Positions 24,188 through 35,491 are shown, counted from the stretch's first letter. The stretch is DNA of 64,000 nt from Aureococcus anophagefferens (GCF_000186865.1 NW_008705564.1:358474-422473); one strand, 5' to 3'. A program made the numbers and translations. Notes: generated by a model from the letters alone, not told the origin.

Positions 24188-27100
24188 ATGGTGCCAGCAC
24201 CTGTGCTGCGCCCGCGGGCTGCCTTGCTGCTCGCGCTGGCGCTCGCGCCGAGACTCGCGGACGCGACCGTCGACGCCTTCAACTGCACCAGGGCGGGCAC
24301 GCAGCCCTTCCAGCTGCTCAAGGCGACGGGCGATGCCTACTACTCCCTGAAGAAGTTGGCCAACGGCGTCTACGTCGACATCTACGAGCTCGACTACACG
24401 GACGCGAGCGACATCAACGCCGCCGCCATGTACACGGACGCCGACGGAAACTTCTACCCCTACGCGGTCTTCGACAGCCAGCTCTGCCGCTTCGATAAGT
24501 ACAGCGTCCACTGCTACGACGGGACCATGGGCGTCGACCTCGCGAACGCCGCGGCCATCGTCGGCGGCGGCCGGCGTCCGACGGACGCGCATCGTTTCGA
24601 GCGGATCGCGGCGTCGATCGTCGAGGGAGAGGCTCTGAGCGCACGCCGAGACGCGAACCCGCGTCCAAAACGCGAACGTCGCGCTCCCCAGGCGACTACT
24701 TCTACTACAGCAACGCGCTCGGCGAGAACGAGGGCGACGGCCTCTGGTACGCGTCGGACCTCGACACCCATGATCCCACCTTCCACGACCTCACGCTGCC
24801 CGTGAACATCGGCCTCTTCTCTTCGACGGTCGTCGACTTTGCGCCCATTACGGAGGATTCGGGCTCCGACGACATCGTCGCGGACGGCGTCACGGGCGCG
24901 ACCTACGTCCGCAAAGCCGCGTCCTGGCGCGCGCGCCGTCCGCGTCCCACGCTCCCGCGCAGATCGTCGGCATGATGTACGACTTCAAGCTCTTCATCGC
25001 GCGGCTCGGCGACGACGGCGCGCCGGAGGCGTACGCGATCGTCCAGGGCACGGGCGTCAACCTCGAGCCCATCGACAAGCTCTTCGGCGCCGCGTGGTAT
25101 TTGGACACCGGCACCTTCGACGGCATCTTCTTCGCCGGCAACGGCGCCGAGGGGCTCTTCACGGTCGCGACGCCCATCCGGCGCATCGACGACGACGGCT
25201 GCTGGAACTCGGGGTCCGACTACGCGGCGCACGTCGCGTGCGACGACGCGGTCGCCGTCGTCGTCCTGTACTCGACGTCGACGGAGACGCCCGACAACGA
25301 AGGCCTCAACTGCCCGACCAACGCGACGGCGCTCCCGACGGCCGCGCCTGCGCCGAGGCCGACGCCGGCGCCGACGGCCGCGCCGGTCGCGTCCGCGCCG
25401 GCGCCCACGGCCGCGCCCGCCTCCGCGGCCGCGCCGGCGCCCACGGCCGCGCCCGCGTCCGCGCCCACGGCCGCGCCCGCGTCCGCGCCGGCACCGGCGC
25501 CCTCGTTTCCCGCGCCCTCGCGGGCGCCGTCGGCCGCGCCGACGGCGGCGCGGTCCTACGTCATCGAGTTCCAGATGCCGCGGTGGATGTTCACGGACGC
25601 GAATTGCGACGCGTACCGGAGCTCTGACGCGATCACGTTCGCGAACGGCCAGACCGTCGACGGCGCCGCGCTCGACGAGGTCCTCGGCGGCGCCGCCGGC
25701 GCGGAATTCGGCGACGCGCTCTGCGCCGGCGTCGTCAACGCGTCGGCCAACGCCACGGGCGCGAACTGGACGACGGCCGCGCCCTCGGCCGTCGACGGTC
25801 GGCGCCTCGGCGGCCGGCGGCGCCTCGCGAGCTGCGCCTACGACGCGGGCGAGGACGCGGAGTCTTTCTCCCTCGACGTCAGCGCCTCCGGCGCGGCCCT
25901 CGGCGGCGACGACGACGCCGACGACGACGCCGCGTCGTCCGGCGACGCCGCGGCCGAGGCCGCGTACGCGAGCCACGCGCTCGCGTACCTCGAGAACCTC
26001 ACGGCCGCGCCGGACGAGTTCGGCGACGACGCCGGGGACGGCGGCGGCGACGACGGGGCCATCGCGCAGACGGGCTTCTGCCTCGCGCTCGCGACGGCCG
26101 CGGCCGCGCCGACGGCCGCGCCGAGCCTCGGCTGGGCGGCGTCGTGCGGCGCGCCCCTCTACGACGTCGCCGTCGACGGCGGCGACCTCCTGGCGAACAA
26201 CCTCGGCGGCCGCGGGCCGGGCAACGGCAGCTCGGCGACGCTCCGCTACGGGTCCGTGACGTACAAGGACGGCGACGCCGTGGACCTCGTGCTCTCCGTA
26301 TCGGCCGGGACGGCCTACGACGTCCCCCAGGAGCCCTTCTTCTCCCTCTACCAGGGCCGCGACGGCGCCTTCGGCCAGGTGCTCGTGCGCGACAACTCGA
26401 CGGCGTCCCTCGTCTTCAGCTTCGTCGACGCCGCGACGTCCGAGCCCGTGGAACTCGAGAAGTTCTACGTCACGTTCTTCGACGTCGACCGGCAGAAGAA
26501 GTTCGCGAAGCACTCGGAGAAGCTCTGCGTCGACGCCGGCGCCGTCGACGGCTACGTGCTCGGCGAAAACAGCGAGCTCGCCGTGGACGCCAGCGACCGA
26601 GCCTGCGACGGCTCGCCCGGCGCGTCCCTCAGCTTCGAGGCGACGGCCGCGGGCTTCCTCTGCGACAACCCGAGCGACCCCCACGTCCTCGAGGAGATCT
26701 CCTGCGCCGACTGCGACCAGTGCAACGCCTCGGGCGGCGCCCTCGACGCCTACTTCCCCATCGACGCCGCCGCGCGCGCCGCCGCACGGAACTCGACCGC
26801 CGGTTCGGGACGTCCCGACCAAACTTTGAACTTTTCTCTGGCGCGGTCACATCGACGTCGATTCGGCTGATTTTTGGATGAATCGACCGCTCTCGTCGAG
26901 TTCTCGAAGCACCGCGGAAGTGTCAAACCATTCGATTACGCGCACGTTGAAGTCGGGTGGGAGATGTGATCTCCGCGCAGGCGCGCCGTGAGCCTCGCGT
27001 TCGAGGCGCCGCGGTCGTCCTTCGAGATCCACTACGAGATCCCCTGCGAGTCGTGCTTCCTCAAGGCGACGGCGGGCTTCGACGGCGGCCGCGCGTTCTT

Positions 27101-28080
27101 GTTCGGGGGCGCGTCGCGGTCCCTCTGCGACTTCCCGACGCCGAGCCCGACGGTCCCGCCGACGCCCGGGCCGGCCTACGTCGTCGTCGCGACGGTCGAA
27201 CTCGCGGGTCTGGACGTGGCGACGGCGCAGGCGTACGCCGGCGTCTTCCTCGACGCCTTCGAGGCCGCCGCGGGCGTCGCCGCGGACAACGTGACCTTCG
27301 CGGCCGCGCGGCGCCGGCGCCTCGGCGGCCGGCGCCTCGACGACGGCGGCGGCGTCGCCGCGACGTTCACCGTCGAGGCCGAGACCTACGCGGAGGCCGA
27401 CGCCTACCGCGCGGACGTCGAGGCCCTCGCTCACGACGACTTCGACGCGGCGCTCCAGGCCGCGGCCGCGGCCGCCGGCGCCGACGCGCTCGCGGCCGCG
27501 TCGACGACGGGCGTCGCCGCCGAGGCGTCCGCGATCTCCCACACGGGCGTGGCGTCGGCCTTCACGACCGCGCCGAGCGCCGCGCCCAATAGCCCCGGCG
27601 GCGGCGGCGGCGGCGGCGGCGGCGCGTCGAAGAAACATTTCCGCCCCGGGCCGCTCTTTTCTCGCGCTCGTCGCGCTGGCCGTCGTCGCCTGCGCGCTCC
27701 TGTCGTGCGCCCTGTGCTGGTGCGCCCGGGAGCGCCGGGCGCGCGAAAAGCCCGGGGTCGCCGTCGCCAAGGCCGCGCCGGCCGCGGAGACGCCCGTGGA
27801 GACGCCGCTCGTCGACGACGGCGCGTCCTTCTTCCCCGGGGGCGCCAGGCTGTCCCGCGCGCACGCGGACCCCGACACCATCGACGTCGAGGTCGAGCCG
27901 GTCCGCCGCCGCGAAGCGCCGCGGGCGGCCGCCGAGGCGCCGCTGTCCGAGCTGCTCTTCTGCGCCCCGACTGCCGGGGAGTCGGACCTCCAGTGCATGA
28001 CTCGAGTCCTCACGTGCTCGGAACAGGGCGACGCCCGACTCCTCACGTGCTCGAAGGACGGCGACACCAAATTTGGATGA
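24188..28080 (+). CDS. Secreted/type I membrane protein with repeated unknown domains (several exons)
   Basis: Proposed exons are 24188-24563, 24692-24888, 24963-26773 and 26981-~27630, then a last segment in another frame to 28080. There is a signal peptide at the start. The first ~230 residues form a beta-rich domain, followed by an A-P-T-A-A-P linker. Two similar domains follow (one around 25560-26100, one around 27170-27500) that each contain an R-R-R-L-G-G-R-R-L-type site. A TM helix (27661-27735, L-A-L-V-A-L-A-V-V-A-C) and a short cytoplasmic tail end the protein. The change of frame near 27600-27660, in or after a GGC run, is unresolved: a small intron or an assembly indel. A family B introner splits exons 3 and 4. 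Function unknown. Confidence 0.6.
26774..26980 (+). mobile_element. Introner element, family B copy 1 (diverged)
   Basis: 207 bp GC-AG intron with exact target duplication GCGCGCCG (26774-26781, 26981-26988). The ends are mutated (CCGCACGGAACTC and complement of CTGCGCGGAGATC), but the core TTCGGCTGATTTTTGGA is intact. This is the most diverged copy, presumably the oldest. Confidence 0.88.
27985..28068 (+). repeat. Short tandem repeat, ~40 bp, at the end of the type I protein gene
   Basis: Two copies of a unit containing CCTCACGTGCTCG followed by GGGCGAC or GGACGGCGAC occur back to back. They encode repeated T-C-S-x-x-G-D peptides. Confidence 0.6.
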
Positions 28081-28255
28081 ATTATTCCCCCAAACCACAA
28101 CCAAAAACGACGAACGGGCGCTCCCCTTGGGGTGTACAAGCGGCGCGTTCGAGCATGAAAAAAACGGCGAATTTGAAATTCACACTCTAAATTACAACGA
28201 ACTTGAAAGAAGGCGCCCTTAGGGTGTGCAAGCGGAGCGCGCCTTGCGCAGGCGC

Positions 28256-30488
28256 CTAGGCGGACCCCGTCACGGCCGCGCGCTTCGGGTGGTCCGGGTC
28301 CCACCAGTAGGGCTCGCGGCTCAGGACGCGGGCCACGGCGCCCCGGAAGGCGTCGACGGGCAGCGACGGGTAGGACGGGTCGAAGGCCTTCTGGTCGTAG
28401 TCGTGGCACCAGCGCGCCGTGAGCCGCCACGCGTCGGCGCTCTCGTCGGACCAGAGCCGGTCGCGCGCGTGCTTGTCCGCCCCAAAGTGGTGGTAGTAGT
28501 AGTAGCCCTGGAAGACCTCGTGGTGGAAGAGGAGCCAGTGCGTGTCGCGGTCGACGTAGGGCGCGAGGAGCGCCGCCGCGGCCTCGCCGTGGCCCTTGGG
28601 CGACAACGACTCCGTGACGTCGTGGAAGAGGCCCGCGACGACCAGGTCGTCGGACTCGCCCGCGCGGAGCGCGCGGCTCGCGACCTGCAGCCCGTGCTCC
28701 AGGAGGTCCACGGGCTGGGCGAGGTACGCGCCCTTTTGCGCGAGCAGCAAGCCGAGCAGCCGCTCGCCGACGTCGATCGCGCCGTAGCGCTCGCCCATGC
28801 GCTCGTAGTCGGCCTTCGGCGCCGTCTCCAAATCCGTGAACGTCGCCGCCGCGCGCCGGAGCCGCTCCCACTTGTACTCGATGCCGTCGCGGTCGAGGTA
28901 GCAGCCCTGGACGAACCGGGCGCCGTCGCCGGGCGCGATCGCGGACCGCGAGTGCAGCAGCCGCTTGTTGTCGAAGATGACGACGTCGCCGCGCCGCAGC
29001 TGCATGCGGATGGTCATGGCCGGCTCGTGGATGAGCTGGGAGAAGCGCCGCTTCGCCGCGTAGAACGTCTCGAGCTCCGCGGGCGGCAGCGGCGGCGCGT
29101 AGCCGCCCGACTTGGCCGAGAAGCGCACGGCCCGGAGGCACCTGGCGCCGCGGCAGCCCGGCGCCTACGTCGGAGATGCGCTCAAAGATGCGGCGCCGCG
29201 CGCCGCGAAGACGACCCTCGAACGTCGCGCGTCGCGAAGGTCGGTCGGACGACGCCCGAACGACGTCGCGCGTCGCGAAGGTGCCGCGCGGCCCCGCGCG
29301 GCCGTCTCGAGCATCTCGAGGTGGGGCACGTCGTGCCAGACCGCCGACGAGCCGTCGCCGCCGTTGTTCTCGAAGCGCACGGCGACGGACGCCTGCGTGG
29401 ATTTCAAATCTTCAATTCGACTTCAATGTGAGAACATGCGACGGCTTCGACGCGAGCTGTTTTGCCGTGCTTCGAGAACGCGACGAGAGCAATCGATTCG
29501 TCCAGAAATCAGCCGAATCGACTTCGATTTAGTTGATTTCCACGCGGACGGACGCGAGCGAGTCGAAGAGCTCCGGCGTCTCCGTCGCCATGCGCTCCGC
29601 GACGGCGAAGCCGTCGGCGAAGTAGTTCATGACCGTGCACCCGTCGCAGGGCGCGGGCACGCCGTGGTCCTGCTCGCAGGAGCACTGCTCGATGGCGTGG
29701 AGCAGCTGGAAGTCGGGCGTCCTGCGAAAAAAAAAGGTCTCGGGACAGAAGACGGCTCCCCGGGACGCGGGGCCGCGGGACGGGTAGCGGTAGGGGTTGT
29801 CCGTGTGCTGGCCGATGGCCTTGGCCGTGTAGGCCAGGTCGAACTTGGCGCCGCTCGCCTGCAGCAGGTCGGGCTCGCTCCGGACGTTGAACTGCTCGCC
29901 CCACTCCGTCGTGCGCAGCGTGCTCAGGTCGGAGGCGAGGGCGCTGCAGACGCCCTCCTCCGTGGGCGCGCCGCGGACGACGGCGACGCCCGCGGACTGG
30001 AGCACGCCGTAGAGCCGCCGCCGCTCGTCGGCGACGTACGCGTCGGACGCCTCCGCCGCGACCTCCGCGAAGGCGAAGAGGGGCGGCCCGCCGAGCGTCG
30101 CGTTCCAGAGCAGCTGCGCCGGCCGCAGGGCCTCGTCGAACTGGACGAAGCCGCTCACGGACGCGCCCATCATCGTCCGCAGGAGCGGCACGGAGAACTC
30201 GGACTCGTGGCCGTCGCGGAACGACACGCGGAGCACCTCGGCGCCCGCCGCGCCCGCCAAAGTCGCGTTCGTCACGACGGGCGGCGCGTACTCGTGCGGG
30301 TTCAGGAGCCGCTGGCGCGTGATCGGGTCCACGGACGTGACGTGCTTGCAACGTTCGCGAAGCCATTCGGCGTGGAGGACGCCGAGGGTCGGGACGGCAA
30401 TGGATCCGTCGCCGAGCAGCTCGACGTCTCGCGAATCCGCCGCGGCCTTGACGGCGGCGGCGAGGGCCAGCGCGACCCAGCAGCGCAT
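28256..30488 (-). CDS. Fused 2OG-Fe dioxygenase (BBOX/TmpA-like) and HD-domain oxygenase (TmpB/PhnZ-like)
   Basis: Exons 30488-29767, 29721-29556, 29392-29298 and 29141-28256 sum to 1869 nt (622 aa). Residues ~20-110 resemble the N-domain of gamma-butyrobetaine dioxygenase (W-L-R-E-R-C). The 2OG core has H-T-D about residue 230 and the distal histidine in F-D-N-K-R-L-L-H (391). Residues ~455-600 form an HD domain of the PhnZ/MIOX type: L-E-H-G-L-Q-V-A, F-H-D (501-502), G-H-G-E (512), H-H-E-V-F (534) and D-Q-K-A-F-D. In bacteria TmpA hydroxylates trimethylammonioethyl-phosphonate and TmpB splits the product to glycine betaine and phosphate; here both modules are in one chain. The leader is hydrophobic (residues 1-17). 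Trimethyllysine or gamma-butyrobetaine hydroxylation is the alternative for the first module. The donor of the third intron (29297) is the least certain junction. Confidence 0.82.
29393..29555 (-). mobile_element. Introner element, family B copy 2 (short form)
   Basis: 163 bp GC-AG intron with target duplication GCGTCCGT (29548-29555, 29385-29392). The ends are CCGCGTGGAAATCAAC and the complement of CTGCGTGGATTTCAAATC. About 45 bp shorter than other B copies: the CCACCAAACTTC segment near one end is missing, while the shared core is kept. Confidence 0.92.
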
Positions 30489-30797
30489 GGTCGCGAGGCG
30501 CTTTTTCGCGGGCTCCTTGTTGGCCCCGACTCGTTGACGACACTCGTTTTTGTGCTTAAACCCAACGGCAACAAGGTCTTCAACCATCCTCGGCGCGGGG
30601 CAGCCTCGGCCGCTGAATCTGGCGATGCAGTAGTGACGTACCCGGTCCGACGTGTTCGTCGGCTCAGCGGCACCATCTCTCAGCCAATCACGACCCGGGT
30701 CTTTCTTTGGCGACGCAGCCGCTGACCAGATTCGAACAAAACGCCAAACACACCGCACCTCCCCTCGCACCGGCCACATCGCACCTCTTCCTCAACC

Positions 30798-33278
30798 ATG
30801 TCCATGAACGCGATCCCCGAGCCCGTGCAGCCCGCCTCCCTCGAGCTGGTCCTCGCGGACTACATCAAGGCCGAGGGCGTCGAGGTCGCGGAGACCTACA
30901 AGCCCATCCTCGCCTACGTGTCCAACCTCGCCAGCAACCAGTGCATCGCCGAGACCTTCCACATGTTCGAGTGGGAGAAGACCTGCCAGGCCTACCTCGA
31001 GCCCATCATGGACGCCGAGAAGGCGGCGGTCGTCACGAAGAAGTTCATGGACGAGTCCGAGAAGCGCGTGCCGAAGCGCGACGTCGTCCTCGACATCCCC
31101 GAGGGCGAGGGCGAGATCCTCTGCAACGTCGAGTTCAAGCTCGCCTACGGCGGCAAGATCTTGCTGAACACGACGCACTTCCACGTGCGCCGCGGCCGCA
31201 TCTACGGTCTGCTCGGCCACAACGGCTGCGGCAAGTCGACGCTCATGCGCGCGATCTCCAGCGGCCAGCTCGCGGGCTTCCCCGGCGCCGAGGAGCTCAT
31301 GAAGCTCCGCGCGTGCTTCGTCGACCACGACATCGACGGCTCCGACGCGAACACGCCGACCATCGACTTCTGCCTCCAGGAGCCCATCCTCGCGCCGCTC
31401 GGCCGCGAGAAGATCCACGCCAAGCTCCTCGAGATGGAGTTCACGGAGGAGCTCATCGAGAAGCCCATCTGCAACCTCTCGGGCGGCTGGAAGATGAAGC
31501 TCGCCCTCGCGCGCGCCGTCCTCCTCAACGCGGACCTCCTCCTCCTCGACGAGCCGACGAACCACCTCGACGTGCAGAAGCAGGCGTGGCTCTGCGACTT
31601 CCTCACGGGCCCGGCGTGCGCGCACGTCACGACGCTCGTCGTGTCGCACGACTCCAAGTTCCTCAACAAGGTGCTCACGGACGTCATCCACTACGAGAAC
31701 ATGCGCCTCAAGCGCTACACGGGCAACCTCGACCAGTTCGTCGAGAAGTGCCCCATGGCCAAGGCCTACTTCTCCATCCACGACACTGAGATGAAGTTCA
31801 CCTTCCCCGTGCCCGGCCCGCTCGAGGGCGTCAAGTCGAAGACGAAGGCCATCATCCAGGCCAAGAACATCTCCTTCACGTACCCCGGCGCGAAGAAGCC
31901 GACGCTCTCGGACGTGTCGTGCCAGCTCTCGCAGGCGTCGCGCGTCGCGTGCATCGGCCCCAACGGCGCGGGCAAGTCCACGCTCATCAAGGCGCTCGTC
32001 GGCGAGACGAAGCCCGACGCGGGCTCCCCGGAGATCTACCGCCACCAGAACTGCCGCGTCGCCTACGTCGCGCAGCACGCGTTCCACCACATCGAGCAGC
32101 ACCTCGAGATGTCGCCCGTCGAGTACATCCAGTGGCGCTTCTCCGGCGGCCTCGACAAGGAGCAGCAGGCCATGGAGGCCGCGCAGATGACCGACGAGGA
32201 GAAGGCCAAGCTCAAGCAGAACTTCGTCGTCTACCTCAAGGAGCTCGCGGCGGAGCTCGACGAGGCGGGCAACGCGACGGGCGAGCGCCAGATCATCTTC
32301 GAAAAGATGGAGCCCCTCAAGGCCGGCCAGAAGCCCCCGCCGACGGACATCCAGAACGGCATCTTCCCCGACTGCGTGCGCCAGATCAAGCAGCTCGTCG
32401 GCCGCCGCTCGCGCCACGGCGACTACGAGTACGAGGTCAAGTGGGCCAAGCAGGACGGCACGTCCATGGAGGACAACAAGAACCTCTACCTACCCAAGGT
32501 CGTCCTCGAGTCCAACGGCTTCTTCAAGCTCATGAAGGCCATCGACGACAAGATCGCCGCCGAGGCCGGCAACGTCAAGCCCCTCACGACGGGCTGCATC
32601 CAGAAGCACCTCGACGACTTCGGCCTCATGGAGGAGTTCGGCACCTACGGCAAGATGAAGAACCTCTCCGGCGGCCAGAAGGTCAAGTGCGTCATCGGCG
32701 CGTCCATGTGGTTCTGCCCCCACCTCGTCATCCTCGACGAGCCGACGAACTACCTCGACCGCGACTCGCTCGGCGCGCTCTCGCGCGCGATCAAGGACTT
32801 CGAGGGCGGCGTGCTCATGATCTCGCACAACGCCGAGTTCTTCGGCGACATCGCGCCCGAGATCTGGGAGATCCCCGGCGACCAGAAGGTCCACATCTCC
32901 GGCGCCGAGTGGATGGAGGCCGTCCGCGCGCGCGAGCTCGCGGAGCAGAAGATGAAGAAGAAGGCCGCGCCGACCCAGGAGGAGGACAAGTTCGACGCCC
33001 TCGGCAACAAGATCGAGACCGAGACCAAGGCCGCGGACGTCGACCGCGACATGATCAAGCTCATGACGAAGAAGCTCAAGGGCCTCAAGGAGCGCCTCAA
33101 GAAGGGCGACGCGTCCGTCGAGGACGAGATGTTCGAGCTCGAGGAGAAGCTCGACGCGGCCAACGCGATGATGAAGAAGGAGAAGGAGGCCGCCAAGGCC
33201 GAGAAGGAGGCCCAGAAGAAGCTCAACAAGAAGGAGAAGGCCCCCGCCGACAAGAAGAAGGCGTCCAAGAAGAAGTAG
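30798..33278 (+). CDS. Translation elongation factor 3-like ABCF protein
   Basis: Intron-free, 826 residues with strongly C-ending codons, which fits high expression. Two ABC cassettes are present: Walker A G-H-N-G-C-G-K-S-T (~139) with L-S-G-G-W (~226) and D-E-P-T-N-H-L-D (~251), then G-P-N-G-A-G-K-S-T (~386) with L-S-G-G-Q-K (~622) and D-E-P-T-N-Y-L-D. A chromodomain-like insert (Y-E-Y-E-V-K-W, ~541) interrupts the second cassette, the hallmark of eEF3 and relatives that release deacylated tRNA from the ribosome. The N-terminal HEAT array of yeast eEF3 is mostly absent. The tail is a Lys-rich coiled coil. There is no membrane part, so it is not a transporter. Confidence 0.92.
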   Translation: MSMNAIPEPVQPASLELVLADYIKAEGVEVAETYKPILAYVSNLASNQCIAETFHMFEWEKTCQAYLEPIMDAEKAAVVTKKFMDESEKRVPKRDVVLDIPEGEGEILCNVEFKLAYGGKILLNTTHFHVRRGRIYGLLGHNGCGKSTLMRAISSGQLAGFPGAEELMKLRACFVDHDIDGSDANTPTIDFCLQEPILAPLGREKIHAKLLEMEFTEELIEKPICNLSGGWKMKLALARAVLLNADLLLLDEPTNHLDVQKQAWLCDFLTGPACAHVTTLVVSHDSKFLNKVLTDVIHYENMRLKRYTGNLDQFVEKCPMAKAYFSIHDTEMKFTFPVPGPLEGVKSKTKAIIQAKNISFTYPGAKKPTLSDVSCQLSQASRVACIGPNGAGKSTLIKALVGETKPDAGSPEIYRHQNCRVAYVAQHAFHHIEQHLEMSPVEYIQWRFSGGLDKEQQAMEAAQMTDEEKAKLKQNFVVYLKELAAELDEAGNATGERQIIFEKMEPLKAGQKPPPTDIQNGIFPDCVRQIKQLVGRRSRHGDYEYEVKWAKQDGTSMEDNKNLYLPKVVLESNGFFKLMKAIDDKIAAEAGNVKPLTTGCIQKHLDDFGLMEEFGTYGKMKNLSGGQKVKCVIGASMWFCPHLVILDEPTNYLDRDSLGALSRAIKDFEGGVLMISHNAEFFGDIAPEIWEIPGDQKVHISGAEWMEAVRARELAEQKMKKKAAPTQEEDKFDALGNKIETETKAADVDRDMIKLMTKKLKGLKERLKKGDASVEDEMFELEEKLDAANAMMKKEKEAAKAEKEAQKKLNKKEKAPADKKKASKKK

Positions 33279-33515
33279 ATCTTCTTCGCGCTCGCTCGCG
33301 GGACCGCGCGCCCTTCGGGTCTTCAGTCGCCGGTCCGCTCCTCCTCCCCTTGTGTCATAAAAGAAAATTCCAATGTACACTCTTGCCCAAGTCGAAGCGG
33401 CGTTTACATATTCCGCCCCGGGCGGGATATGTTATCGTAGGACGCTGCGGCGCGGCGACGTAGGCCCATATTGCCTTCAAGTTGAAAAGGAAGATTTTAA
33501 AATTGGGTGGCTGCA
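33279..33515. other. Intergenic with a 25 bp hairpin
   Basis: Between eEF3-like and the PHD gene. Around 33404-33430 the sequence CATATTCCGCCC is followed by its near-complement GGGCGGGATATG, giving a ~12 bp stem with a 1-2 base loop. It could act in 3' end formation or as a protein site. Confidence 0.5.
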
Positions 33516-35491
33516 ATGGAGCCGATCGCCGCTCATGTTCTGCCGGCGTCGCTCTTCGTCGAGGAGCCGCCGGCGGCAGCGGTCGTCGTCGCGGCGCCGC
33601 CGGCGCCACCGATCGTAGCGCCGCCGCCGCGACCGATGGTAGCGCCGCCGCGACCGATGCTGGGGTACCTGCTCCCGCCGTCGATCGCAGGGGCGCCACC
33701 GGTCTTCGTCCCAAACCCGGTGCCCTTCGTCGACGAGCCGGAACCGATCGCGCGCGCGGCGACGAGCGCCGCCGCGGCGCCGCCGATCGCGGCGCCGGCG
33801 CCGGCCGTCGCGGCGCCGGCGCCGGCCGTCGCGGCGGCGAGCGGCGCCGCGGCGCCGGAGACGGAGGAGGCGCCCGCCGTCGCCGCCGCGCTGCCGCCGA
33901 CGGAAGAGGAGGCGCCGCCCGTCGCCGCCGCGCCGCCGGAGACGGAGGAGGAGGCGCCGCCGCCGCCCGAGGACCTCGCGGCGACGGCCGCGCCGCCGGC
34001 GGCGGCGGCGGAGGAGGAGCCGCTGCCGCCCGAGGACGCGGCGTGGGCGGGGTGGACGGGCTGCGTCTGCGGCGGCGGCTACTACGGCGAGATGGTCGCG
34101 TGCGACGGCGGCTGCGACAACTGGTTCCACTTTGGCTGCGTCGGCCTCACGCGGCTGCCGCGGGGCGAGTACATCTGCGACGGCTGCAAGGCCGCGCCGA
34201 AGCAGAAGAAGCGGCCCGCGGAGGCCGCGGCCGCGTCGGCGCCCAAGAAGCCGAAGGAGCGGCCCGAGGCGACGAAGACGGAGCGGCGCGACCGCGCGGA
34301 CCTCGAGGCCCTGGTCGAACGCGCGCGCCCCCTGCGCTTCGACGGCGCCGGCGCGCTGCTCGAGGCCGGCGACGGCGAGGCGTCGCGGCCCTGCCGCGGC
34401 GCGGGCCGCCTCGACCTCGCGCCGGACGTCTTCGAGCCGCTCCAGCGGCTCCACGGCGCCGTCGTCGGCGCGCTCCGGCGGGGCAAGCTGCTGCAGAGCT
34501 GGGAGGGCAAGGGCAAGGACGTGCGGAGCCGGGGCTTCGCGTTCCTGCCGGCGAGCCTCGCCAAGTGGGGCCGCGAGCGCCTCGAGCGCGCCGGCCTGAG
34601 CTTCCACGCCGCGGAGAAGTCGGGACCGGACGCGGCGGACGACGAGCGGGCGAACTGGAAGTCCTGCTTCACGCTCCTGGAGCGCGACGTCGACGACGCC
34701 GCGCGCGACGCGCTGCGGCGGCTCGTCCCGCTCGTGCAGGCCGTCGTCGACGCCAAGTACCGCAAGTTCGTGACGCTCGAGAATTTGGTCGCGATCAGGG
34801 CAGGACAAGAGAGCGAAATTCCCAACTTCAAAGCCTCATATCTCGGCCGTTTTCCACTCGTTTCGGCTGATTTTTGGACGAGCGATCATCTCTCGGAACG
34901 GTCTCGAAGCGTGGATGCTTTTTCCGGAACGCGCGCGCGCGGAACACTCACGTTGAAGCGACGTTGAATCACCCTTGTCCTGCCCAGGTCGCGATCCAGC
35001 CGAACCTGCACAACGGCGCGGCGCACCTGCCGCCGCACCTCGACTTCCCGCTCCACGACGGCTTCGGCGTCGTCATCGTCACGCTCCAGGTCGCCGGGCC
35101 GCCGGCGGCCGTGGCCCTCGTCCGCGGCGACAAGCACGCGGACTTCGAAAGCAACGGCGCCCCCGAGGCGCGCGAGCGCTGCTGGACCCTGCGGCTCCAG
35201 ACCGGCGACGCCTACGTGCTCAGCGAGGACGCGCGCAACTTCTGCGACCACGGCGTGCTCTGCCTGCCGCCGGACGGCCGCCGCAGCGCGCGCGGGCCCG
35301 CGGCCGCGCCGGAGTCGCGCGAGTCGCTGAACCTGCGCTTCGGGCTCCACTCGCAGCACAAGGGGGCCCAGCTCTCGGCCTACCGCGAAGTGTACCACCA
35401 GTTCGACCTGGACTACAAGCCGCCCAAGGCGCCGAAGGCGCCGAAGCCGCGGACCGCGCCGTCGCGCGCGTCGTCGCGCCTCGCCAAGTGA
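33516..35491 (+). CDS. PHD finger plus 2OG-Fe(II) dioxygenase-like protein
   Basis: Exons 33516-34787 and 34988-35491 give 591 aa. The first ~180 residues are Pro/Ala/Glu-rich and disordered. A PHD finger follows (~183-224: C-V-C...C-D-G-G-C-D-N-W-F-H-F-G-C...C-D-G-C), a histone-tail reader. The rest is an Asp/Arg-rich helical linker and a double-stranded beta-helix domain with candidate Fe ligands H441-x-D443 and a histidine near 512 (F-C-D-H-G-V), like AlkB-type or prolyl-hydroxylase-type enzymes. PHD plus 2OG oxygenase suggests chromatin-linked oxidation. The substrate is unknown. A family A introner lies just before the Fe-binding motif. Confidence 0.82.
34788..34987 (+). mobile_element. 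Introner element, family A copy 3, in PHD-2OG gene
   Basis: 200 bp GT-AG intron with exact target duplication GTCGCGAT (34788-34795, 34988-34995). The ends are CAGGGCAGGACAAGAG and CTTGTCCTGCCCAG. Internal orientation is R (AGCGAAATTCCC next to the donor), opposite to copies 1, 2 and 5. Excision restores E-N-L-V-A-I-Q. Confidence 0.96.

Noticed and set aside
30798..33278. ABC protein as a phosphonate or betaine transporter ATPase linked to the catabolic genes
   Set aside because: It has tandem ABCF cassettes with a chromodomain insert and no TM partner, so it is a translation factor.
34788..34987. Reading through introner ends as coding sequence (e.g. G-Q-E-S-E-I-P-N-F)
   Set aside because: The same peptide appears at the ends of several unrelated genes because it is encoded by the repeated element. 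Splicing at the target duplication restores each protein.
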